Positions 49,856 to 61,655 of a stretch of 64,000 bases of DNA are shown here, piece after piece. How positions within the stretch are numbered: position 1 is the stretch's first letter; each line of letters opens with the position of its first letter. The notes beneath the pieces were generated by a model, which saw nothing but the letters and a program-made list of their open reading frames with translations, was not told the origin of the DNA and searched no databases. The position numbers and the translations under genes are program-made. This DNA comes from Luidia sarsii (Eukaryota; Echinodermata; Asteroidea; Paxillosida; Luidiidae), in the NCBI GenBank assembly GCA_949987565.1, contig OX465103.1:6460989-6524988 (forward strand), read 5' to 3'.

Positions 49856-50042
49856 GGAGGACTCGCCCGGCCCAGGCGGCTCCTCCCCGGAGGGAGTGGC
49901 CCGCCGCCTCGCCGACATGGAGGCTCGCTTGCGAGAGTCGCACCAGAGAACGATGACGGAACTACAGGGCCTCCGTAGCGCGCTCCTGGCCAGACACCAC
50001 TGAACTCTACGCACTGTGCACCAACTTAACGGAGAGGTTGTA

Positions 50043-50149
50043 CTTTATGGGCGACTATCCGGTACCGTCGCGAATTACGTATTTAGGCGAAATTGAATGG
50101 TATATTGAAATACGTAATTCGCGTCGGTACCGGATCGACGCTCATAAAG
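50043..50149. repeat. 42/42 nt hairpin with a 23 nt loop just after the channel stop codon
   Basis: Arms 50043-50084 and 50108-50149 pair over their full length with 38 Watson-Crick pairs, one G-U pair and three mismatches. The inner part CGCGAATTACGTATTT is perfect. It starts 40 nt after the stop at 50003. It could be a tiny palindromic MITE or a structured 3' UTR element. Confidence 0.8.
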
Positions 50150-51458
50150 CCCTTCCCAACTTGGAGCCGTGTCAGCATTCCCCATGCCTCCCAGGCTCTG
50201 CCGTTCCCCTCGCCCGTAATGATGCAGGCTGCAGAATTAGCGTGAGCGGTTTACCAACATGGCGGCTAGTGGCTGTAGAGTTGGTATGGGAGACACTGGC
50301 TTCACGGTGAACCAATAGGCCTATGGCGGCTTCTGACCTCAGTTGCATGTGCAGCGCGCTATGGGCAAACTTCCGTGGGTACCAATGGAAGAAACCCGAA
50401 CACGGACGGAGATTCGTCTGTACCCCAAGAGCCAAGAGGACTGTTAGGCTCAGTTAATGGCGCCCTTCGCATTTAGTTACTATGGAAACCTCATAGCGGG
50501 CACAGAGTATACCCAGAACTCGTGGGTATGTAAATTGTTATCAAGGAAGAGGACATTGTTTAATTTTTTGTTTTTGGACGAATGAAAATTAATAAAAAAT
50601 GAAAAATCTTCATTCTAACCAACGTACTGGGACCAGTAATATTCACGCAAGAGATAAAGCATGGCTAGACCGCTGCGATTATTTGCACGATGCAAAACAA
50701 AAGTCAAAGACAATAAGAAAGGTCATGTTAGCAATTAAATTAAGGGAATGTCAGTCTTTCTCCTTTTGAATTTCTATCTTTCAGGTCAACGGAGTTCCAA
50801 AGCACGAAATTGGAACGTCTCGACTAGAAAGCGTCGCGCAATTGCACGTTTCAAAATTAAGCGATTATAGCGCACGCCTTGGCGTGATAAGGCGCGCGAA
50901 GGGCGGAGCCAGATTCCCTCAGAGGTCAGAGTTGAGCGCGCCTGCGCGTGGAGTGATCTCGTGTCATTCCCAGGGGCAACGAAGGCAACGAGGGCTAGAG
51001 GTGGGTGCCAAGCTCTTTGGTTGTTGACTTTTTCTTGGCATATTATTATACAATAATGAGCCGTACACCAGTTCCCTGTCATTCTATCGGGCCCCGTTAA
51101 TAGTCTGGCTATTCGGTCATGTCACACAGTATATTTGCATGGTACGTGAAGATTGCAGGGAGTGCGCCTCTTAAGAGCAGATCAGTCTGGTATCCGATAT
51201 GCGAGCCCAGTGCATCCAGTCTACGCATTGATGTACGTACGTCGATGAATGCGACTTCTAACCTGGGGATGGGAACCAAAAATAACAAAATCAGTGCACC
51301 CTAAGGCCCCAACATTCTGCCAAACCCCTGCTCCCCTCCCCTCCCCCCCCACCTCGTCGTCCTCGGAAGCCGTCTGGTCTGCAAAGAATTCTTTCCGCAT
51401 GACCTCATAATTATGCCGTCTCGTCTTCGGAACTGAAGAGCGAGATTTTTTGACAGAC

Positions 51459-51614
<156 letters not shown>

Positions 51615-51820
51615 TACATGTTGATTGTCACCCCGAATTCACCCTCCCGATTCGAACGGTTTCCATACGGACCACAGGATCCACAACAAGCGGCCTGTGG
51701 CTATTCCAACGGTGGCTTAGAACCGCTGAACACAGTGCGTGCCTACCTTATGTCGGTTCACCCTTCACCAATCCATGCACCTTCTCCTCGCCACTGCAAA
51801 TTGACCCGCAGACACAAACG

Positions 51821-52021
51821 TTATAATAAACGCAGTGGCTGTTGTTACGGCAGTCGTCCGTGTGGTTCCCTGACTTGATTGTATTTCATCAGCATTGCAG
51901 GCTGGTTGAACCAGTCTATTAGCTGATAGTCTGGTTCCAAGAGCTAAACATCCTGACAAATACTGTGAAGTCAGGGAACCACACGAACGACTGCCGTAAC
52001 AACAGCCACTGCGTATAATAA
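51821..52021. repeat. About 200 bp inverted-repeat element (54 bp arms)
   Basis: The left arm (51821-51876) contains GTGGCTGTTGTTACGGCAGT and the right arm (51968-52021) contains its complement, with about 91 bp between. The spacer itself holds a smaller inverted pair (GGTTGAACCAG ... CTGGTTCC). It is probably a MITE. Confidence 0.75.
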
Positions 52022-52936
52022 AATGGCTTATTGCTCCACTTGTATACCGCTGGAGGAAAACAGTTTGCCAAGGGTTCAGACGGCAGAAAGATCAAACAGA
52101 GGGGAGAGGTGGAGGATGGTGCCGACATCACTAAAGGCTACTTTATTTTCATAACCATGAAAAATCGTTGCACGCACGGAAGGTCATGCGCGAAGTCTAA
52201 ATAGGGTCATCGTACCGCGAGCTGCAATTTGCGCCTCCGTGAACTTTATCGGCCTTTTGAAAAAAAAAACCTGGAGCCTAAAAAAACAAAGCTGCATGCG
52301 ATAGACATCTGCCCTGGGAATACGACGACGCCTTTTTCGTCGAAGAGCGCAACCCGCCCCCTCTCCCCCCTCTCCCCCTCACATTCCCTTAGCTAAGAAT
52401 TCTATTGGATGGCTGTCAAAAGTAAGCATTGTGTGGGAGCACTGTCTGAGACTGCGCTGTGTACATGTACAGGTACGTTGGGACAGCTCTAATGCGTGAG
52501 TTATGGGCAGTGTGTAAGCTTGGCCGGGGGACCTGACAGATACGGTATCGTATACGGGTATCGTATCATTGCCTTTTGTAGGGCCGAGTCACACCGGTTC
52601 CTCTCACACAACGGGACGCTCCCCGCAGAAGTCATAGGCCCAGGTACTTGCGTGCAACACACCCACTTACACCGCTCGCTGGGTATACACAGGCGTCGAT
52701 CTCACTGCGAGAAAATAACCCCACTATATACAGCTCGCTGTGTCAGTCGAGTGAACACCGCGCTGCACTCACTAGCCCGACCACAGAACGGAGCGAGCGA
52801 GTTTTTCTCTCCCTGCTTATCAGTCGGATCTGTCTTGCTTCCTTGAAGTCGACAGTGTTTTGCAGATTTGTCTCCTCTTCTTCTTCTTTGTTTGGTTTAG
52901 TATTATCGGTAAAGGAATTATTACCCGACCCTCGCC

Positions 52937-52980
52937 ATGAGTTGGAAGCCGTCAGCTAAGGGTGGTGGCAGCAGTAGCAG
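52937..52980 (+). CDS. Possible first coding exon of an unidentified gene
   Basis: An ATG in good context (GCCATGAGT) opens MSWKPSAKGGGSSS and the frame runs into a strong donor (AG|GTGAGT) at 52981. Upstream, 52480-52936 is comparatively GC-rich with pyrimidine-rich tracts, as in a 5' UTR. A possible second mini-exon at 54734-54751 has a good polypyrimidine tract plus CAG acceptor and a GTGAGT donor. Its phase fits and it would add RYTVKLG. I do not recognise the protein, and nothing further downstream is convincing. If real, the gene continues beyond the window. Confidence 0.35.
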
Positions 52981-53061
52981 GTGAGTAGACATATATAGTG
53001 AACTGAATTTTCTCGGAGTGCATTTTTGAAGTTTGTCGTGAAGTAACTCGGTTTCTTGTTT

Positions 53062-53130
53062 TAGGTCTCCTGACGACGGGCAGAGCACACACTGCCCGGA
53101 ACGTTGTGTTACTGGCTCTTCCCATGAACC
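53062..53130 (+). repeat. Family 2 stem-loop repeat with an intact CTGACGA box
   Basis: It reads CTGACGA, CGGGCAG, an 8 nt loop, CTGCCCG, GAACGTT. The 7 bp stem is perfect. It directly abuts the 151 bp duplicated segment that starts at 53130. Confidence 0.6.
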
Positions 53131-53280
53131 ACATTCAAACATTATTGCGTGTGGTCGCTGTCTTCGTTCACCTTTTGTTTTCTAAATTCTAGCTCTCGCT
53201 CAGCTCAGCTGATGTGAATACCATCCACCTCAGCTGACCTCTCATTCAATTCTTTTACAGTTTCCGTGCACATTCAATAG
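53130..53280 (+). repeat. 151 bp dispersed direct repeat, copy 1
   Basis: Nearly identical to 56624-56774; I see one difference (TTTCCGTG against TTTCCATG). It includes CTCAGCTCAGCTGATGTG and TTCTTTTACAG. No protein is evident. Confidence 0.85.
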
Positions 53281-55371
53281 AGCGCCAATATCACAGCACA
53301 TGAATTTGCTTCAGAGAAAAAAAGATTATGAACGGTCAGCTTGCCAACTTTTGTTTCATGGCAAGTAAAGAATCATGGAATGCAAGTCAAAAGCAACGGA
53401 CGTCGCATCGCAGTGGACGATTTGTCGTACTTAATTAGCAGACTTTCACGCCCGATTGTCTCTGTGCCTCACAGGCGTGAAAAACTGCTCAGTGGAAGTC
53501 TCTTCTGAGACTGGGCTCTGTAAAGAGAGAGCCACACTCCGTCTTAGATTACGATGTGCTTAAGCAAGTCTGTGATACGAGACCCGCAAATTGGTGGAGG
53601 CTGACTAATTGACTGATCGCGTAATTAATTTAATACCGCGGCTATATTTAATTATTTACGGCAATTATCGGCTATCAACTAAAAATGCCGACGCAGCCAC
53701 GCATCGGGCTGACGACGGGACGCGTCCTCCGTAATTATATTAATTATTCACTGCAAACTGCAAACTGCGGGGGGTGCTCACTGCGATGTGTGTGGGCTCT
53801 GGAGCAAACCATGCTGGACAATGTTAACACCTCGGGCAAGACTGCACGTGCAACATTTTTGGGTGGGTGCAGTTTTGGCTGCTCGATAAACGTGAAGTTA
53901 TTCACTGCGCGAATCATTGGTGTCAGATCAGACCATGGACTCCTATACCTCCATGATCAGACGAACCGATCAAAACACAGTATGGCCGTTCACGCTGCTG
54001 TAACCAAAACATCCATTTCTGCTCTCGTCCGTATATCCATGGTATTATGCCACGATTGATCAGGCTCGTGATTTGTCCCCCACTGAGTCGTCGTATCTCT
54101 GTTTTCAATAGTTTTTTTTTATATAGAGGACCGCACTTGCAAACAAGGACGGGGGCACGGGTTGGTCGGTTGGGAATTGGTTGGTTGGTCACGCAGCGAG
54201 CGCCCTAACATATCCCGTCTTCATTGCCGAAGACGGTGAAAGAGAACGGGGGGGGGGGCGCGGGGTGTGCCTGTTTTATAAGAAGCTGCATGTAGCCGAG
54301 GTCAATGGGTAAAACCCGGCCCGTCCTTGTGCTCTGTCGGGGGCCCGGAGTAGGAGTTAATTTTGACGGTGAGGTGGTTCCAGAACAGTGTAGGGTACAC
54401 GTATAAATACCTTCTGTATAAAATATAATGTAACGCTGTCTAGACACGGGAGATTTGTATTTTGTCTTTCAGCTCGGTTGCGCGTAAGGCCAAGAAGCAT
54501 CATCGTTGAGCCATTGCGGACGCGGTATGAAAACAACTTAGATCTGTCTTTGTACACGTCACAACTAGGGACAGGAATGCTTGTATAATGGTAGACGCTC
54601 GAGGTAAGGTCGTGCAGACAATGTTGCGAACTGCCCGCAGACAAATGTACCAATCCTTCACTGAATTAATCGAGGGCCAGATTTTCAAAAGGTTCAAATG
54701 ACCTGACATGTCTTTCCATTTTGTCTCTTCCAGATATACTGTGAAATTGGTGTGAGTTGTTTTCAGCCTACACCATTATTTTCTTTCACTTGTCTCGTCG
54801 CAAATGATCCCATGTTGTCTACAACGCCTTGGATGAATTTTCAGGCCTTCCTAATCCTAAATGTCCCCCCCCCCCTCCCCAGATGGTTACTTTCAAGAGA
54901 CCCTCTATTTTGTTTTCTCAAGGAGTCTCGAGGTCTTGTTTTCAACAGTGCCTTGTGAAGGCGCTTTGTTAGAGGCGATCACCATTCCGAGGTCACGCTC
55001 TTCGTGTCAACTGATTTGATGTCAATGAGTCTTCAATCAAAGTGTTCACGGGCCTTCGGTATGTTGGTAAAAGCACTTATCGAATTAGGCCTGTAGAAAC
55101 GAAATTCGCAAGACTTTTGAGAATTTATTGAGTATTTACCTCTGGAGACGGAATAACGCAGACTTTTACAGACCATTCTAATTCTAAATTTATATCGCTT
55201 GAAATCAATTTGTCCTCGTCGTTTCAAATTGATTTGATTCTGATTTTGATAATCGTTGAATTGCTTCTGACTGTGCGTCCCCATTCCACAAGAATGCTGC
55301 AGACTTTCTGAGACAGATTACCACATATCTTTAAAACCCTAACCTTCCCAAATCCTGCGGAATCCTATTTG

Positions 55372-55890
55372 CCTTCAGCAGGATTCTGCAGGATTCAGGG
55401 CACATGAGAGTTGACACATTGCAGGATTCTGCAGGATTCAGGGCACATGAGAGTTGACACATTGCAGGATTCTGCAGGATTCAGGGCACATGAGAGTTGA
55501 CACATTGCAGGATTGTGCAGGATACAGGCTACTACTATCAAAGTAATGGAGAAGGATTTAGCAGGATTGAGGGCACATGAGAGTTGACACACTGTAGGAA
55601 TGTGCAGGATTGAGGGCATGAGGTGATTTTGTCAGTAGGAAAATGCAGGATGCTGGTAACAATTCGGACGTCGTTGTGGCTTTTGTCAAGAGATTATCCG
55701 TTCGAAAAAGGGCCCATTGTTCTAAGCTGAAAAAAGTCTTTGTTTAGAATGTGGACTAAAACTCCATAAACTCAGTGCAGGATTTGGCAGGATTCAGGCA
55801 ATGGTCCACAGTAGCCAGTACTGCAGGATTTGGCAGGATTCAGGTAACATGGAGCTTTGAACAAGGCAGGATAGCAGGATTTTGCAGGAT
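55372..55890 (+). repeat. GCAGGATT-based repeats, including a 43 bp tandem unit
   Basis: Perfect units at 55385-55510 contain TGCAGGATTCTGCAGGATTC and GGCACATGAGAGTTGACACA. Degenerate GCAGGATTTGGCAGGATTC copies continue at 55780-55890. Confidence 0.85.
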
Positions 55891-56623
55891 TCGGGTTATA
55901 TCCTACAAACAATTTGTTTTCTCGCATGAAATCAGTTTACCCTCTTCTTTTAAATTTGATTTGATAGTGAGTTGAATTGGGTTTGTCTTAGCATGATTTA
56001 TATTGTTTTTTATTCTGTACTTGAGAGGATAGTTGCCATAGGACACTATCACCATAAAAAAATAGCTGGGTGAAAATGAAACCATATTTTTTTTATGTTC
56101 AACGTTGTTCGAAGTATTCGTCACACCAACATATTATCTGCTGGACTGTTCGTCCAAATCCGTCACAAACTCCCATCATTGTTGTGTAATGCTTTTCTGT
56201 CAAGACTTTTGGCCCAGCTTTTATTTCTTTGGTCACCGTGTACGGGGGGGGGGCATAGCGGGTACGATGAGCCGACTACCCTGCCAAGAATTTTTGGCCC
56301 GCTGGCAAAAGTCGTCGTCGCTTCCCTCTTCTCCCTCCTCATCTCGCCCCCCTCCAAACAAGGAGAAAATACTCGGCCGATTGCCGGCGGACGTTGACCG
56401 CGAGCCCTGAGCTGAGACGTGCCGCCAACCCCCCCCCCCTTCCCGCCCCATCCCTCCCAGTCCTCCCTCTCATCACTTCCCCCAATCACCGACCTAACTC
56501 ATCAGCCTCATCATCAGAAGAGCGGCACAGAGCTTACATACACGCACAGCTGGAACGCGGTGGGTTTGTAATTGAAGGATATAGGAGGGGGAATTGTCCG
56601 TCGGCTTTTGTTGGAACGGTTGT

Positions 56624-56774
56624 CACATTCAAACATTATTGCGTGTGGTCGCTGTCTTCGTTCACCTTTTGTTTTCTAAATTCTAGCTCTCGCTCAGCTC
56701 AGCTGATGTGAATACCATCCACCTCAGCTGACCTCTCATTCAATTCTTTTACAGTTTCCATGCACATTCAATAG
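56624..56774 (+). repeat. 151 bp dispersed direct repeat, copy 2
   Basis: Partner of 53130-53280, about 3.5 kb away in the same orientation. A minus-strand GGGTGCAG-family MITE follows within about 10 bp. The flanks of the two copies are otherwise unrelated. Confidence 0.85.
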
Positions 56775-56781
56775 GGAGCCA

Positions 56782-57291
56782 AAATGGCTCCGCCGAGCTG
56801 ATTATCATAAAGTGTTGACCCACAACTTTTTTTAATAAGGGGCCTGCTAATTAACTGATATAATGTGCAATGAGTGAAGCTTAAGATAACCTGGGGGTTC
56901 ACTCTTCAATTTTAGAAGTGGAGGGGTCCTGGAGGGGTCCATCCCGAAACACTACATATACATAATAGTAATGATAATACATTTTGTTTGTTTTCTGGGG
57001 GTAATTAGCAAAACATCTAATCGGCTTAGGGCAAATGAGACTTGAAGGTTTGCATGTTGGAAATACCAAGTGTTGCGGTGGCACCATGTTGCTCTTTTCA
57101 TTCACTTCTTGAGAAGGAGTGTGGCTCTGAAAAGAGCCGAGAAAAGAATCTGAGAGATGAATGTCCAAACTACAATTTTCAGTACAGCTACAAGAACTGA
57201 GAAATGTCTGGATGTTGAAAAATTGGCTTTGAAAGTGAGTTGTATAGTGTTCAACGGAAGCTCGATTTTAATAGTGTTCTGCATCTGCACC
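56782..57291 (-). mobile_element. Minus-strand GGGTGCAG-family MITE with a nested insert
   Basis: The reverse complement matches the family from the GGCGGAGCCAT end (here at about 56790) to the TGCAGAACAC end near 57275-57291. About 100 bp of unrelated sequence at 57040-57145 interrupts it. That insert carries the GGTGGCACCATGT and GTGGCTCTGAAAAGAGCC signatures of another dispersed repeat, so it arrived later. Confidence 0.65.
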
Positions 57292-59328
57292 CCTATTCGT
57301 GCGTGCATGTGGTGGGTGGGTCGTAGTGGGGTCTTCAAACAGATAAGGTGATATAATTGACAAGACAGAGAGAGAGCGTGCGCGTTGGTTGAAGTAGAGA
57401 ATGGAGGTGCCGCGTTCATTATTGGGAGGGAGCAGCGGCTCCACCGTCGCGACCCCCGACTCCTCGCGTTGCAGCTTTGCCGGAGGCAGCGCATACGTCA
57501 CGGGCGCCAGACTCCATATAGCCTGGAGATGTGGTTCTTTCATCAAGCGCTCTCCGTCACGCGGCATGGTCGTTACAAGGAGGTAGCTCGCCCGATACCT
57601 CCTTGGTCGTACTCGTTACAGAGAAGTTGTCGTGTATGGGATAAATATCTGTTGGTAGCGGTTTAGGTCATACATCCACTGTTCTTTTTAGAAAGGTCGA
57701 ATGGTCCTCCGAGTGGACCGTTAAATCCATCTATAGAAAGTATGTTCTAGATTTCATATAGATTCTAGAATGATATGCTTCTGACTGGTGCCTCCATCCT
57801 AATAAAGTTTCATCTTCCCACTCAATTTGTCCTTTGTTTTTTGCTTAGTGTTGGGATACGCCGTCGGTACATTATTGGCGTCGGAAAATTGAATGGTGTT
57901 ATCAACTGTAGTAGTATCCTTTGGTGTCACAAACAGTGCATGCGCTGTGTCCATCCGCACCGAATACATTATGTAATTATAATAGTTCCGTTACGGTATA
58001 TCGTGACCGTACTCATTGTAGGTAGACCATCTGCGCCACGAGTCCGCACTTAGTCTGCACGCATTGCGCGGGCTATATCTCAGTATACACGCATTACGCG
58101 CACTGTATACGTACTTCGTACGCACTGCACGTTCACGCGGCGGCAAATCCGCACCGTCATCAGAAAGTATAATGCGAGAGACCGGTCGTGAAGATAATTA
58201 TTCTTGGTAGCATTTGTTGTGTCGCCCTGTTACTGTTACTAGTGTTAGCTTAGCTGCATTCATGAGAGATCTCCCCCGATGTATGGAATCCGGAATTGAC
58301 TACACTTTACCGTCAATCTTGATGATGGCTTTTCCCACGTGACCCATTTTATTATGACCCCCAAAGCCGGTACCCCATCTGATGGTCACACTTTACAAAA
58401 GGAAACGTTTTTACGCAGTTACCAAAGACTACGTTTCCTTCTTCGGCCACAAAGAGTTTCGTTCTGTGTTTTCGGATCCAAAAGTCATACAGAATGTTGC
58501 AAACTGCTTACTGACTTAATTACCATCTTTCTCTTAATTACCTCACAGCCATTATCCGTTTATCCCCACATTCTGCTCAGCATGCTCTGCTTATCGCAAA
58601 CTTGAGCCGGTAACCAATCACCCCAACAACATTGAGCAAAATCGCGTTCCGTCATTGGAAGCATGTGCCGCATCTCCACCTGATACATGCAATCGGTTTC
58701 ACCGAGAAACATATTCCTTTCTCAATTTTATGCCGACGGTTAAACATTTTTTTTTTTTTTTTGGCAGGTGCAAACACTCCGCGCGAGCTCAGTGTACTGC
58801 TACTTGTGGGAAGTAACCATACCCCCGTACTATAATTGCACGGCAAGATTGGGCGAAATTTGTTTTGTCAACAAAATTAAATGCTGCGCGGGAGCCTGAC
58901 GGCACCGGCAAAATAGCGCCAATTTGTGGCCGCCATCTTTATTACTAACCCGACGCCTGCGTTACTAATAAGTCCCGACTTCTCGGGTGACATCGAAAGT
59001 GAATTCTTGCCTGTGCGTTGCTCTTTGCGAATGCGCTGGGTGTGTGTTTACGCACGTAGCTCCAGTGGTAAATTGATTGCACCAAATAATAGTTTCGCCC
59101 GCCCCAAAGCTCGTTATCTCCTCTGGCCTATACCGACAACAGCTGAGATACCAAACGAGGCGAGTGACTATTGCACGCCCTAGATTAGTGTGACAAGATC
59201 AACAACAGCCGCGCCTAAATTACATCGTATGCATGTCTTGCACATACATGTATGCACGAGGCACGCATGTTGTATTTGTGCATGCGAACATGTGCTGAAG
59301 AAATAGATGCACGTGTACATGTACACGT

Positions 59329-59584
59329 GCCCTTTACGAATCTGTGTATCAGTCCCGGGCTCAGGCTTCGTCTCCGTCTGACAAAAACCGAAGATCTACA
59401 GGATGTGATTTGTCGCCGAATTTGAAGGTTTGTTGGCTTGATAAACACAGAGTATTCACCAAGAAACTTGGGCCAAACGCTGCCTTATTTCTATATAGAT
59501 GCCTGTGAGTGTGTCATTATAACGTTTAAGAGAAATATGACCGAAGAAGCCTAAGCCCGAGCCTAAGCCTTTCGTAAACGGCCT
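59329..59584. mobile_element. MITE-like repeat with CCTTTACGAA / TTCGTAAACGGCC ends
   Basis: The ends are inverted around GCCCTTTACGAATC and CTTTCGTAAACGGCC, and there is sub-terminal GGGCTCAGGCTTCG / AGCCTAAGCC complementarity. Related degenerate copies are at about 23986-24177 (EBP copy 2 intron 1) and 21230-21510, with a fragment at about 25500. Non-coding. Confidence 0.5.
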
Positions 59585-61236
59585 ATACATTTATTGCACA
59601 TAAATATCTAAACATGTACATGGCTTCGCGGATTAGTTGTGACATTGAGCACTCGAACTCGTGACTTGCGAGTTCGGAGCGTGATTGGGACACGGCATAC
59701 CCACCGTACCCCAGCCCAGCCCCAGCCCCTGCCTGCAAAATGACAAGCGATGTCTGCGGCTTGCCAGCTGCCTCGTGGCATCGATGCACTCCGGTGACAT
59801 CGGATACCTCACCGCAATCAATTGACGGAGTTTTCTGTATACACAGACTGTGCACACCCACACACACCGTCAACTCATTGGCATCGACTACTAATAAGGA
59901 TGGATCGGTCCGATGAGTGAATTAAGGTGACAGACATTGTTAGGGAGCTCCTGCCGTCTACACACACGCGTCACTATCCATATAACATTTAACATATTTT
60001 TCTAACAACTACAAGTCGGCCCCGGGTCGAAATTAGCGAACCGCTTGGTATACCGAAAACATACAGCGCTGTCCGTCAGCAGTAGACAATGTTGCACCTT
60101 CCTCCATGGTTGCACGCAGCATTCTGGAATAGAAGGACACCACGCAGTAAACTTGAGGAAATGATGAAGATCATGATCAGCTGGGGCCGAACACGATTGC
60201 TCGCGAGGCCCATAATTATATCGACTTTGCGTGACTCGAAATAGTCCACTCAGTCCGTGTTCAGAAGGTATACCATTTTCCAAAGTGCTCAATTTCCGGA
60301 CATTCCAATTTTTAGAAAGTCCTTACTCATCGGGGGAAATTTGCACTGCTATCAGACATTTCGAGAAAAAGGGAACTTTGTTTCCTCTTTTTAAAAGAGT
60401 TGCTTTTACAAATACCGCCCTCTACGTCTGACAAAAGGTTAATATTTATTCGTTTACCTATAAACACGGATGCAGTGGCAAAAGACAGCCCCTGATACCT
60501 GTACCGTACAGGCTAGCACTAGCAGAGTAGGAAACGAAGAGAAAGTCATTGCACGAACCTGAATGATTCCTTCCGTGAAGGACTTCGGTTTCCTGCACGC
60601 CGAGCTGGTCGCGTCCAATCTGAATAGCGCCCTCTCTCATTCCAACCTCGATCAACCTGATTAGTTTGAGGGGTTCGGATAGGGCGTTGGTCGTACCCTC
60701 TATGGTCGTACCCGTCATCGGATCTCTAGCACACTAAAAACAACCACTTCCCCTCAACCGAAGGAAACCTCTTCCTCTCTTTCACGGTCATTTTATCGTA
60801 AAAAATCCCTTACTATGTAATTTCACACAATACCAGCTTCCGCTACATAGCTTTATAATGGCATCTAACAAAATCTTGCTTATTTTTCTCTCTCGCACAC
60901 AAACCGACACCGCTCTGTACCAGTAGATACAGTAGCCCACTTCCAGTTTAGCGCGTGGGTGTGTGGTTCGATTTCGGGGTACCGGTAACATGTTTTCGTG
61001 AACGGAAGACGGAAGTCTTAACATGAAATCATTGAACTCTAGTCCTGAAGAGGGAAGTGTGTTTGTCCGTTCGATCAATTCCCTTTGCGCATTCATGACG
61101 GTACCGCGTGCATCGATCAGTGGGTGCCTTCATTTCTCGGCCGCGAAGAGCTAAACTCGAAGATACGAGCTCAAACTTCGACACACACAAAAGACGATTG
61201 CTCGCTGCTTACCGAATCAAAATGACCCCCCCCCCC

Positions 61237-61425
61237 CGGCCCCCAAGCTCGGTGGTGAAATGGTTCCTGCACTAGATAGCGGGAATGGCGGGTTATAATC
61301 CCGCCCAAGCTGCCTGTACTCCCCTGTAGGTTTTATTTTTCCCAGGCAATCGGGCAAAGCACCGGGCACTCAGTGCTTATTGCGTCAAGTAGAGGGCAAA
61401 CCCTCATTGGGTTAAATATCTCAAT
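61237..61425 (+). repeat. tRNA-related SINE (family 2)
   Basis: A tRNA-like head (CTCGGTGGTGAAATGGTT, GGCGGGTTATAATCCCGCC) is followed by a body with CAGGCAATCGGGCAAAGCAC and GAGGGCAAACCCTCATTGGG. The same order recurs at 33666-33830. Confidence 0.6.
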
Positions 61426-61495
61426 TAAAATAGACAGACCTCTAGATTCTGCCTTCGAGAAAGGTCCAGCTTTATGATCGGATTGTCGGGCCCTC

Positions 61496-61655
61496 TACAT
61501 TTTTGAAATTTGAATTTAATTTAATTTTTTGAAATTTGAATTTAATTTAATTTTTTGAAATTTGAATTTAATTTAATTTTTTGAAATTTGAATTTAATTT
61601 AATTTTTTGAAATTTGAATTTAATTTAATTTTTTGAAATTTGAATTTAATTTAAG
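61496..61655 (+). repeat. 26 bp AT-rich tandem repeat, six units
   Basis: Units contain TTTTTTGAAATTTGAA and TTTAATTTAA. The first unit grows out of the end of a degenerate family 1 Penelope-type repeat at 61443-61500. Confidence 0.9.

Larger units (their letters stand above)
45890..50003 (+). pseudogene. SK (KCNN)-like calcium-activated potassium channel, 5'-incomplete and interrupted
   Basis: Recognisable exons: 45890-46091, 46999-47254, about 48134-48290 and 49296-50003 (the last split by a MITE). Exon 1 encodes the pore helix and selectivity filter (TLGFGDVVP), then S6 and an LQMSQQEKR linker. It aligns without gaps to the pore-S6 region of SK channels. Exon 2 continues with an IQ-like helix (CIQATWRLY), matching the start of the SK calmodulin-binding domain; its second half (KKRLIKRLYLVLSRWREI) reads only in the +1 frame. 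Exon 3 (RRLVQGL to RGLGIIEE) and the last exon (RRLADMEARLRESHQ) are coiled-coil-like, as in SK C-termini. No S1-S5 exons were seen between BAP1 and 45890. With a frame jump near 47085-47163 and a MITE in the last exon, a decayed or partial copy is likely. A functional gene with an assembly error, undetected upstream exons and a polymorphic insertion is not excluded. Confidence 0.65.

Noticed and set aside
49713..50003. 96-codon open frame treated as a separate small gene
   Set aside because: It fuses MITE sequence to the interrupted channel exon; only the part from 49860 is gene-derived.
57385..57666. GC-rich open frames on both strands near 57.4-57.7 kb
   Set aside because: There are competing frames on both strands, no clear splice sites and no family motif.
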